Assembly (NCBI GenBank): GCA_016195115.1
Contig: JACQAI010000510.1
Coordinates: 1-6,190, forward strand
Direction of reading: 5' to 3'
Origin: Pseudomonadota bacterium
Lineage (GTDB): Bacteria > Pseudomonadota > Alphaproteobacteria > Elsterales > Elsteraceae
Length of the DNA: 6,190 nt
Each line of letters begins with the position of its first letter. Within the stretch, counting starts at the first letter, position 1. Below the pieces are notes generated by a model. It saw nothing but the letters and a program-made list of their open reading frames with translations. It made no database searches and was not told the origin of the DNA. Below, one piece after another: positions 1 through 6,190 of this stretch. The position numbers were made by a program, and so were the translations under genes.

Positions 1-1
1 C

Positions 2-1705
<1,704 letters not shown>

Positions 1706-1718
1706 GGCGCTGATCGAT

Positions 1719-1958
1719 ATGGCGATGGACGCCGGCACTATCGAACGGATGATCCGCGAGACGCTGCCCGACGCGCGCGTCTCGATCGAGGATCTGCGTG
1801 GCGATGGCGACCATTACGCGGCGCACGTCGTGTCGTCGGCCTTCAAGGGCAAGAGCCGGGTCCAGCAGCACCAGATGGTTTACCAGGCCCTGCAGGGAAA
1901 GATGGGCAACGAGCTGCACGCGCTCGCCCTGCAGACCTCGGTCCCCGACGACGCCTAA
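1719..1958 (+). CDS. bolA: BolA family protein (partner of monothiol glutaredoxin)
   Basis: This is a 79-residue BolA-fold protein, close to the short IbaG/YrbA-type length. BolA proteins form [2Fe-2S]-bridged heterodimers with CGFS glutaredoxins and act in iron-sulfur trafficking or iron sensing; some are also described as DNA-binding regulators. The core reads FKGKSRVQQHQMVYQAL (42-58), followed by LHALALQT (66-73). His67 aligns with the invariant C-terminal histidine used as a cluster ligand. His32 in the GDGDHY loop is the candidate second ligand of the histidine-loop subtype. The ATG at 1719 is chosen because GAGG at 1704-1707 lies 11 nt upstream and the family N-terminus starts here. 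An ATG two codons later is possible but less well spaced. The frame stays open upstream into purL, but that extension is not BolA-like. The gene starts 13 nt after purL and ends 26 nt before grxD, its expected functional partner. Which BolA paralogue it is cannot be settled here. Confidence 0.93.
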   Translation: MAMDAGTIERMIRETLPDARVSIEDLRGDGDHYAAHVVSSAFKGKSRVQQHQMVYQALQGKMGNELHALALQTSVPDDA

Positions 1959-1984
1959 GTCACCCGAGAGAGCAGAGAGCCACC

Positions 1985-2326
1985 ATGACCGATCATACCG
2001 TTGCCGACCGCATCAAGCGCGACGTCGCCGACAACGACGTCGTGCTCTACATGAAGGGCACGCCCGTGTTCCCGCAGTGCGGCTTCTCCGCCGCCGTCGT
2101 GCAGGTGCTCACGCACCTGGGTGTCAAGTTCAAGGGCATCGACGTGCTCGCCGATCCGAGCCTGCGCCAGGGCATCAAGGAATTCTCCAACTGGCCGACC
2201 GTGCCGCAGCTCTACGTCAAGGGCGAGTTCGTCGGCGGCTGCGACATCGTGCGCGAGATGTTCGAGACCGGCGAGCTGAACGAGCTGCTCAGCACCCGCG
2301 GCGTCGCGACCACCCAAGCCGCGTGA
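1985..2326 (+). CDS. grxD: Monothiol glutaredoxin, Grx4/GrxD type (CGFS)
   Basis: This 113-residue cytoplasmic glutaredoxin has the single-cysteine CGFS active site (Cys32-Ser35) in the context GTPVFPQCGFS. CGFS glutaredoxins carry a [2Fe-2S] cluster between two subunits, or between Grx and BolA, using the active-site Cys and glutathione. They transfer or store clusters rather than reduce disulfides. Other family marks are Lys24 before the active site, WPTVPQLYVKGEFVGG (70-85) with the cis-Pro at 74, and the GGCD turn (84-87) of the glutathione site. The length fits Grx4 (about 110-115 residues). AGAGAG at 1974-1979, 5 nt before the ATG, supports the start. The gene follows bolA closely and is followed by a strong terminator, so it is probably the last gene of the purL-bolA-grxD transcript. 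An unusual point is Val28 where Met is common before the FPQCGFS segment, a conservative change. Confidence 0.96.
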   Translation: MTDHTVADRIKRDVADNDVVLYMKGTPVFPQCGFSAAVVQVLTHLGVKFKGIDVLADPSLRQGIKEFSNWPTVPQLYVKGEFVGGCDIVREMFETGELNELLSTRGVATTQAA

Positions 2327-2343
2327 GTTTGTCGACCGACCTC

Positions 2344-2378
2344 AAACCCTCTCCCGGCCTCGGCCGGGGGAGGGTTTT
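2344..2378 (+). terminator. Rho-independent terminator after grxD
   Basis: Two 16-nt arms at 2344-2359 (AAACCCTCTCCCGGCC) and 2362-2377 (GGCCGGGGGAGGGTTT) are complementary apart from one G-T wobble. The hairpin is GC-rich and closes with a small CTCG-type loop. The right arm runs into TTTT at 2375-2378. It lies 17 nt past the grxD stop and 88 nt before the next gene, so it should end the purL-bolA-grxD transcript. The T-run is short, and the A-run on the left arm gives a similar structure on the other strand, so it could work in both directions. Palindromes built on CCCTCTCCC/GGGGGAGGG are common between genes in high-GC Proteobacteria, so it may belong to a dispersed family. Confidence 0.85.
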
Positions 2379-2383
2379 CGATT

Positions 2384-2415
2384 CCGTGCGGCCCTGAGAC
2401 CGATTGACCGCACGG
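2384..2415. repeat. 8-bp perfect inverted repeat upstream of the binding-protein gene
   Basis: CCGTGCGG at 2384-2391 is matched by its exact reverse complement CCGCACGG at 2408-2415, with a 16-nt spacer. The centre-to-centre distance is 24 nt. It begins 6 nt after the grxD terminator and ends 50 nt before the next start codon, where a promoter for that gene should be. A TTGACC at 2404-2409 overlaps the right arm. It could be a dimeric repressor or activator site, or a second hairpin in the RNA. In such GC-rich DNA a chance repeat of this length is also possible. Confidence 0.4.
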
Positions 2416-2453
2416 GCGATCTGGGCTGACCTCGGCCGACAAGAAAGGCCCCG

Positions 2454-2459
2454 GGAGGT
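2454..2459 (+). promoter_or_regulatory. Near-consensus Shine-Dalgarno of the binding-protein gene
   Basis: GGAGGT, within GGGAGGT at 2453-2459, is 6 nt before the ATG at 2466. It fixes the start just ahead of a clear signal peptide. It is the strongest ribosome binding site on the plus strand of this window. Confidence 0.85.
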
Positions 2460-2465
2460 AAGCCC

Positions 2466-3437
2466 ATGCGTCGTCGTTTCGTCCTGGCCGTTTGCGCGGC
2501 CGTGCTCGGAGTCGGGTCGACCGCCCAGGCGCAGGCGCCCTACCCGACGCGACCCGTCAAGCTGGTCGTGCCGTTTTCGGCCGGTGGCAACACCGACGTC
2601 ATGGGCCGCGTGGTCGCCGCCAAGCTGTCCGACCTGCTCGGCCAGACGGTCACGGTCGAGAACCGCACCGGCGCCGGCAGCGTCGTCGGCAGCGAGCTGG
2701 TCGCCAAGTCGGCGCCCGACGGCTACACGATCCTGGCCACGACGGTCGCCCACGCCGCCAATCCGGTGTTCTACAAGAAGCTGCCGTTCGATCCGGTGAA
2801 GGACTTCGCGCCCATCGGCCTGGTCGCCGTGACGCCCCTGATCCTGACCTCGCATCCCTCGGTGCCGGCGACCGATCTCAAGAGCCTGATCGCCCTGCTC
2901 AAGGCCAATCCCGGCAAGTACACCTACGGCTCAGCCGGCACCGGCAGCGCGATCTTCCTGGCGACCGAGCTGCTCAAGAAGATGGCCGAGGTCGACATCG
3001 TCCAAGTGCCCTACCGCGGTGCCGGACCGATGCTCAACGACCTGATCGCCGGTCAGATCCACCTGGCGCTCGATGCCGTATCGACCTCGGGCCCGCTGGT
3101 ACGCGGCGGCCAGCTGCGCGGCTATGCGACCAGCACGCCCAACCGCACCAAGGTGATGCCGGATTTCCCGACCATCGCGGAGGCCGGCGTGCCGGGCTAT
3201 GCGGCGTACACCTGGCTGGGGTTCTTCGCGCCCGCCGGCACGCCCAAGCCGATCGCCGATCGGCTGGCCACCGAGCTGACGCGCACCGCCGCCGATGCCG
3301 GCGTGCGGTCGCGCCTCGAGGAGCTGGGCGGAGAGATGGTCGAGCGCACCAGCCCCGAGGCGCTGGCGAGCTTCCTCGACGTCGAGATGAAGAAGTGGGC
3401 GGCGGTGTTCGAGGGCGCCGACGTCAGGCTCGACTGA
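2466..3437 (+). CDS. Tripartite tricarboxylate transporter substrate-binding protein (Bug family), orphan
   Basis: This is a 323-residue periplasmic solute-binding protein of the Bug/TctC family, which binds small carboxylates and related metabolites. Residues 1-24 form a Sec signal peptide: MRRRF, then a hydrophobic stretch, then AQAQA, with likely cleavage after Ala22 or Ala24. The mature protein opens with YPTRPVKLVVPFSAGGNTD (26-44), the family's N-terminal block, where the PFSAGG loop helps contact ligand carboxylates. Further marks are VENRTGAGSVVGSELVAKS, PDGYT, YGSAGTGSA, VPYRGAGPMLNDLIAGQI, and PTIAEAGVPGY with a following FFAPAGTPKP. Length is typical (about 320-330). No TctA- or TctB-like membrane subunit is nearby, so it is an orphan, as most Bug proteins are. 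The ligand cannot be inferred from sequence alone. It sits between a terminator and convergent rpsD, so it is probably a single-gene transcript. Its codon use and GC content look like its neighbours. Confidence 0.93.
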   Translation: MRRRFVLAVCAAVLGVGSTAQAQAPYPTRPVKLVVPFSAGGNTDVMGRVVAAKLSDLLGQTVTVENRTGAGSVVGSELVAKSAPDGYTILATTVAHAANPVFYKKLPFDPVKDFAPIGLVAVTPLILTSHPSVPATDLKSLIALLKANPGKYTYGSAGTGSAIFLATELLKKMAEVDIVQVPYRGAGPMLNDLIAGQIHLALDAVSTSGPLVRGGQLRGYATSTPNRTKVMPDFPTIAEAGVPGYAAYTWLGFFAPAGTPKPIADRLATELTRTAADAGVRSRLEELGGEMVERTSPEALASFLDVEMKKWAAVFEGADVRLD

Positions 3438-3455
3438 CGCAGCCCGAGAACCGGA

Positions 3456-4070
3456 TCAGCGCGAGTAGAACTCGACGACCAGGTTCGGCTCCATCGCCAC
3501 CGGATAGGGCACGTCGGCGAGCTTGGGCGCGCGAATGAACTTGCCCTTCATGGCCTGGTGGTCGATCTCGACGTAGTCGGGCACGTCGCGCTCGCTCGAC
3601 TGGCTGGCCTCGATGACGATCGCGAGCTGCTTCGACTTCTGCTTGACCTCGATGACGTCGTTGTCCTTGACCAGGTACGACGAGATGTTGACCCGCTTGC
3701 CGTTGACCGTGACGTGGCCGTGGTTGACGAATTGCCGCGATGCGAACACGGTCGGCGCCAATTTCATCCGATAGACCACGGCGTCGAGCCGGCGTTCGAG
3801 CAACCCGACCAGGTTCTCGCCGGTGTCGCCGCGGCGCCGCGCCGCCTCCTCGTAGAGCTTGCGGAACTGCCGCTCGCCGATATTGCCGTAATAGCCCTTG
3901 AGCTTCTGCTTGGCCATCAGCTGAGTGCCGAAGTCCGACGGCTTCTTGCGCCGCTGACCGTGCTGGCCGGGGCCGTATTCGCGCTTGTTCAGGGGGCTTT
4001 TCGGCCGGCCCCACAGATTGACGTTAAGGCGGCGGTTGATCTTGTACTTCGACTCGGCACGCTTGGTCAT
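3456..4070 (-). CDS. rpsD: 30S ribosomal protein S4
   Basis: S4 is a primary 16S rRNA-binding protein that nucleates assembly of the 30S body and affects decoding fidelity. The 204 residues match the usual alphaproteobacterial length. The N-terminal domain contains INRRLNVNLWGRPKSP (11-26) and KREYGPGQHGQRRKK (29-43), with no zinc-binding cysteines, so it is the Cys-free form. The S4 RNA-binding domain spans about 94-156, with RLDAVVYR and RQFVNHGHVTVNGKRVN. The protein ends in the conserved MEPNLVVEFYSR. The ATG at 4068-4070 gives the standard MTKR start, but only a weak purine stretch (CGAGA) precedes it, not a good Shine-Dalgarno. The gene stands alone with its own promoter at 4156-4183, unlike the gammaproteobacterial alpha operon. 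Its 3' end faces the binding-protein gene with 18 nt between stops and no visible terminator. Confidence 0.99.
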   Translation of the reverse strand: MTKRAESKYKINRRLNVNLWGRPKSPLNKREYGPGQHGQRRKKPSDFGTQLMAKQKLKGYYGNIGERQFRKLYEEAARRRGDTGENLVGLLERRLDAVVYRMKLAPTVFASRQFVNHGHVTVNGKRVNISSYLVKDNDVIEVKQKSKQLAIVIEASQSSERDVPDYVEIDHQAMKGKFIRAPKLADVPYPVAMEPNLVVEFYSR

Positions 4071-4149
4071 TCAGGGTCTCGGATGTGATCGGAGAGGCGC
4101 CAATGGCGCGCAGAAACGATGCAAACCAGCCCTGGGGGGCGGTTTGGGA
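4071..4149 (-). promoter_or_regulatory. Predicted rpsD mRNA leader with two stem-loops
   Basis: If transcription starts about 7 nt after the -10 box, the leader is about 79 nt. The first hairpin (4146-4122) pairs CAAACCGCCC with GGGC-T-GGTTTG: ten base pairs with one bulged T and a CCCA loop, at the very 5' end. The second (4109-4097) pairs GCGCC with GGCGC around a 3-nt loop. Neither is followed by a T-run, so they are not terminators. S4 represses its own synthesis through mRNA structures in other bacteria (the alpha-operon leader of E. coli, the rpsD leader of Bacillus), so this is a candidate control region. I recognise no described S4 motif in it, and the start site is inferred. Confidence 0.4.
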
Positions 4150-4155
4150 GGCCGT

Positions 4156-4183
4156 ACTATACTGATGGAGGCTAAACTGTCAA
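4156..4183 (-). promoter_or_regulatory. Sigma-70-type promoter for rpsD
   Basis: Read on the minus strand, a perfect TTGACA (4183-4178) is followed after 16 nt by TATAGT (4161-4156), five of six matches to the -10 consensus. This is the best housekeeping promoter in the window, which fits a highly expressed ribosomal protein gene. Transcription should begin near 4149, about 79 nt before the rpsD ATG. The -35 box lies 42 nt past the stop of the upstream lipoprotein gene on the same strand, so rpsD can be expressed independently of the cimA-trmJ unit. Confidence 0.8.
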
Positions 4184-4225
4184 ACGGACCGGAAACACCA
4201 GGCGGCGGAAGGCCTTAGGCCCCAC

Positions 4226-4504
4226 TTACTCCGCGACGCGCGTCGGCCCCCACCCGCGCGTAGCCATGCAATTGTCGAGGTAGCGCGACCGCCGCGGGGC
4301 CTCGGGAGGCCGGTTGCTTGCGAGCCCGGAAAAGCCGCTCTCGTGCCGCTGCTTTTCACAGTTGAAGAGATCGGTGTCGTAGTCCTGCTGCGTGGCGCCC
4401 GCTTTGGTCCAGACCCACGGCTTTTGGCAACCCGACACGGCAAGCGTCGCCAGCGCCGCCATTGCCAGCCGAAGCGCCGCGCCTTTCCCTGGTTTGCCAC
4501 CCAC
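4226..4504 (-). CDS. Small lipoprotein, function unknown
   Basis: This 92-residue predicted lipoprotein has an N-terminus with Lys4, Lys7 and Arg12, a hydrophobic stretch to residue 23, and a lipobox VSGC with the lipidated cysteine at 26. The residue after it is Gln, not Asp, so outer-membrane sorting would be expected if Lol rules apply. The mature part has a WTKAGATQQDYDTDLFNCEKQ segment (32-52) and a C-terminal CMATRGWGP (79-87). This pattern, an aromatic/GAT/D-x-x-x-C block followed by a CM-x-x-x-GW ending, occurs in many small proteobacterial lipoproteins of unknown function. Cys49 and Cys79 could form a disulfide. The GTG at 4504 is chosen because it lies 4 nt after the trmJ stop and supplies the positive n-region. 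The ATG 14 codons later would leave a very short, uncharged signal. A CGGGA about 8 nt upstream may act as ribosome binding site. Translation is probably coupled to trmJ. Confidence 0.75.
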   Translation of the reverse strand: MGGKPGKGAALRLAMAALATLAVSGCQKPWVWTKAGATQQDYDTDLFNCEKQRHESGFSGLASNRPPEAPRRSRYLDNCMATRGWGPTRVAE

Positions 4505-4508
4505 CGCC

Positions 4509-5240
4509 CTATTCCCGGAGCCGCTTGGTGACCAGCTCGGTCAGGATGCCGTGGAGGGTGCGGATCTCCTGGTCGGTCAGCTGAGCGCGGCCGAACATCG
4601 CGCGAATGTTCTGCACCATGCCGGGGCGCTTGTCGGCGTTGCGCAGGAAGCCGCAATCGTCGAGCTCGGCCTCGAGCCGGGTCAGGAAGCTCATCAGATG
4701 CGCCTTGCCGGCGACCGCCGAGTCGCCGGTCTGCAGCACGAGCGGTGGCGTGCGGTCGTCGGCTTTGAGCCATTCATAGGCCAGGATCAGCACCGCCTGG
4801 GCGAGATTGAGGGAGTGGAAAGCGGGGTTGAGCGGCACCGCGATCACGGCGTCGACCAGCGCGACGTCGTCGTTCAACAGGCCGGCGCGCTCGGGGCCGA
4901 ACAGCACGCCGACGCGCTCGCCGCCCGCGATCGCGGCGCGGATCTCGGCGACCGCCTGCGGCGGCGTCAGGACCAGCTTGACGAGATCGCGCACGCGGCC
5001 GCTCATCGCGAAGACGCGCTGCAGATCGCCGGTCGCGTCGGCGATCGAGCGGAACACGCCGGCCGCGTCGAGCACCGACTCGGCGCCCGCCGAGGTGTTG
5101 CGCGCGCGCTCGCTCGGCCAATCCGGGCGCGGCTGCACCAGGCGCAGGGAGTTGAGGCCGCAGTTCAGCATCGCGCGCGCCGCTGCGCCGATATTCTCGG
5201 CGAGTTGCGGCTCGACCAGGATGATGACCGGCTCGGCCAT
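4509..5240 (-). CDS. trmJ: SpoU/TrmH-family RNA 2'-O-methyltransferase, TrmJ-like
   Basis: This 243-residue methyltransferase of the SPOUT (trefoil-knot) class uses S-adenosylmethionine. TrmJ methylates the ribose 2'-OH of nucleotide 32 in the tRNA anticodon loop. All three SpoU motifs are present: motif 1 ENIGAAARAM (15-24) with the catalytic-type Arg22, motif 2 LFGPERAGL (113-121), and motif 3 VPLNPAFHSLNLAQAV (135-150), which forms the SAM-binding knot. The C-terminal region after about 165 resembles the TrmJ extension (KRPGMVQNIRAMFGRAQLTDQE, in two parts around residues 204-225), which favours TrmJ over TrmL or RlmB. The residue 32 target is inferred from the family. The ATG at 5240 follows GAGGAG (5254-5249) by 8 nt. 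That Shine-Dalgarno directly abuts the cimA TGA stop, which suggests coupling with cimA. The gap to the downstream lipoprotein is 4 nt. Confidence 0.85.
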   Translation of the reverse strand: MAEPVIILVEPQLAENIGAAARAMLNCGLNSLRLVQPRPDWPSERARNTSAGAESVLDAAGVFRSIADATGDLQRVFAMSGRVRDLVKLVLTPPQAVAEIRAAIAGGERVGVLFGPERAGLLNDDVALVDAVIAVPLNPAFHSLNLAQAVLILAYEWLKADDRTPPLVLQTGDSAVAGKAHLMSFLTRLEAELDDCGFLRNADKRPGMVQNIRAMFGRAQLTDQEIRTLHGILTELVTKRLRE

Positions 5241-5254
5241 CGCCTAAGCTCCTC

Positions 5255-6190
5255 TCAGGCGGCGCGGCTCGCGCGATAGAGCCGGTAGCAGATCGCGTCG
5301 TGCAGCGCGTTGAACGACGCGTCGATGACGTTGGCCGAGACGCCGACCGTCGACCAGCGCGCGCCGGCAGCGTCGCGGCTCTCGATCATGACGCGCGTCA
5401 CCGCCTTGGTACCCTCGTTGGGCGTCAGGATGCGGACTTTGTAGTCGACCAGCTGGAGCTCCTCGAGCACCGGGTAGGCCGGCGTCAGCGCCTTGCGCAA
5501 CGCGGTGTCGAGCGCGTTGACCGGGCCGTTGCCCTCGGCGACGGTCATCAGTTTCTCGTTGCCGACCTCGACCCGGATGGTCGCCTCCGACAGGGTCACG
5601 AGCTCGCCACGCGCATTCCAGCGCCGCTCATCGATGACGCGGAACGACTGCACACGAAAATACTCCGGCACGTCCTCGATCAGGCGGCGTGCCAGCAGCT
5701 CGAAGCTCGCCTCAGCGCCGTCATAGGCGTAGCCCTCGAACTCGCGCGTCTTGACCAGGTCGACCAGCTCGGCGACGCGCTTGTTGTCGGGCGCGAGCTC
5801 GATGCCGATGTCGCGGAACCGGCTCAAGATGTTCGAGCGCCCGGCCTGGTCCGAGACCACGACGTGGCGGTAGTTGCCGACCGTCTCGGGCGGGACGTGC
5901 TCGTAGGTGCGCGGATCCTTCTCGATCGCCGAGACGTGCAGCCCGCCCTTGTGCGCAAACGCGGCCTCGCCGACATAGGCGGCGTGGCGGTGGGGCGCGC
6001 GGTTGAGACGCTCGTCGACCAGGCGTGAGACATGCGTGAGCTGGCGCAGGCGATCGTGGGTCACGCCGGTCTCGTAACCGAGCTTGAGCATCAGGGTCGG
6101 CAGCAGTGCCACCAGGTTGGCGTTGCCGCAGCGCTCGCCGAGACCGTTGAGGGTGCCCTGGATCTGGCGCGCGCCGGTACGCACCGCGGC
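5255..6190 (-). CDS. cimA: (R)-citramalate synthase, 3' part (5' end outside window)
   Basis: CimA condenses acetyl-CoA with pyruvate to give (R)-citramalate, the first step of the threonine-independent route to 2-oxobutyrate and isoleucine. The frame is open to the window edge, giving 311 C-terminal residues of a protein normally about 520-540 long. Visible residues include QIQGTLNGLGERCGNANL (9-26), the end of the HMGL-like TIM barrel with its conserved metal-site asparagine region. The communication segment has FAHKGGLHVSAIEKDP (78-93), followed by VVVSDQAGRSNIL. The LeuA-type regulatory dimer domain covers about 185-311 (TIRVEVGNEKLMTVAEGNGP, then VDYKVRILTPNEGTKAVTRV), where end-product inhibition acts in the family. 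AIEKDPRTYEHVPPE and the GERCGNANL wording match the CimA group better than LeuA or homocitrate synthase. A GTG at 6184 lies inside the barrel and is not the start. The gene is followed after 14 nt by trmJ. Confidence 0.93.
   Translation of the reverse strand, partial: AAVRTGARQIQGTLNGLGERCGNANLVALLPTLMLKLGYETGVTHDRLRQLTHVSRLVDERLNRAPHRHAAYVGEAAFAHKGGLHVSAIEKDPRTYEHVPPETVGNYRHVVVSDQAGRSNILSRFRDIGIELAPDNKRVAELVDLVKTREFEGYAYDGAEASFELLARRLIEDVPEYFRVQSFRVIDERRWNARGELVTLSEATIRVEVGNEKLMTVAEGNGPVNALDTALRKALTPAYPVLEELQLVDYKVRILTPNEGTKAVTRVMIESRDAAGARWSTVGVSANVIDASFNALHDAICYRLYRASRAA

Noticed and set aside
2404..2432. TTGACC at 2404-2409 as the -35 box of a sigma-70 promoter for the binding-protein gene
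   Set aside because: No acceptable -10 hexamer lies 16-18 nt downstream (TGACCT or similar), so I do not annotate a promoter. I keep it only as an overlap with the inverted repeat.
3462..3474. CGAGT-AGA-ACTCG inverted repeat near the 3' end of rpsD as a terminator
   Set aside because: It is only 5 bp, has no T-run, and lies in codons for the conserved EFYSR ending of S4, so it is probably a coding coincidence.
3558..4088. Open frame of 176 codons on the plus strand opposite rpsD
   Set aside because: It is the antisense shadow of a certain ribosomal protein gene, rich in Leu/Val/Asp/Arg with no recognisable domain.
4211..4221. GGCCTTAGGCC palindrome after the lipoprotein gene as a terminator
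   Set aside because: The 4-5 bp stem with a 1-3 nt loop and no T-run is too weak to call.
4392..5279. Open frame of 295 codons on the plus strand opposite trmJ and the lipoprotein gene
   Set aside because: The sequence is Gln/His/Arg/Ala/Asp-rich without domain motifs. The minus strand carries clear SpoU motifs.
5300..6028. Open frame of 242 codons on the plus strand opposite cimA
   Set aside because: It is an antisense shadow with biased composition. CimA motifs on the minus strand account for the region.

Overview
The window is a gene-dense, high-GC stretch (about two-thirds G+C by eye) of bacterial chromosome made up mostly of housekeeping genes. The S4 protein sequence, the purL-bolA-grxD order, a periplasmic Bug-type binding protein and a citramalate synthase together point to an alphaproteobacterium. 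A Rhodospirillales or Reyranella-like lineage is my guess and cannot be proved from this window. I see no mobile element, CRISPR array, tRNA, rRNA or phage gene.

Positions 1-2378, plus strand: the 3' part of purL (purine synthesis), then bolA and the CGFS monothiol glutaredoxin gene grxD. The gaps are short (13 and 26 nt), so this reads as one transcription unit. It closes with a strong hairpin terminator at about 2344-2378. BolA and CGFS glutaredoxin are known partners in [2Fe-2S] cluster handling.

Positions 2379-3437, plus strand: a separate gene for a secreted tripartite-tricarboxylate-transporter (Bug) substrate-binding protein. It has its own near-consensus Shine-Dalgarno and is preceded by an 8-bp perfect inverted repeat. 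No membrane partner is present. It runs convergently into rpsD, leaving only 18 nt between the two stop codons.

Positions 3456-4183, minus strand: rpsD (ribosomal protein S4), driven by a well-formed sigma-70-type promoter (TTGACA, 16-nt spacer, TATAGT). The predicted leader is about 79 nt, contains two stem-loops, and has a weak Shine-Dalgarno. This is a plausible but unproven site for S4 autoregulation.

Positions 4226-6190, minus strand: the 3' part of cimA (citramalate synthase, isoleucine synthesis), then trmJ-like SpoU tRNA methyltransferase, then a small lipoprotein. The gaps are 14 and 4 nt, so these are probably co-transcribed and translationally coupled.

The window looks like ordinary core genome, with no convincing undescribed system. 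The items most worth a second look are the rpsD leader, the orphan binding protein with its upstream inverted repeat, and the uncharacterised lipoprotein coupled to trmJ.
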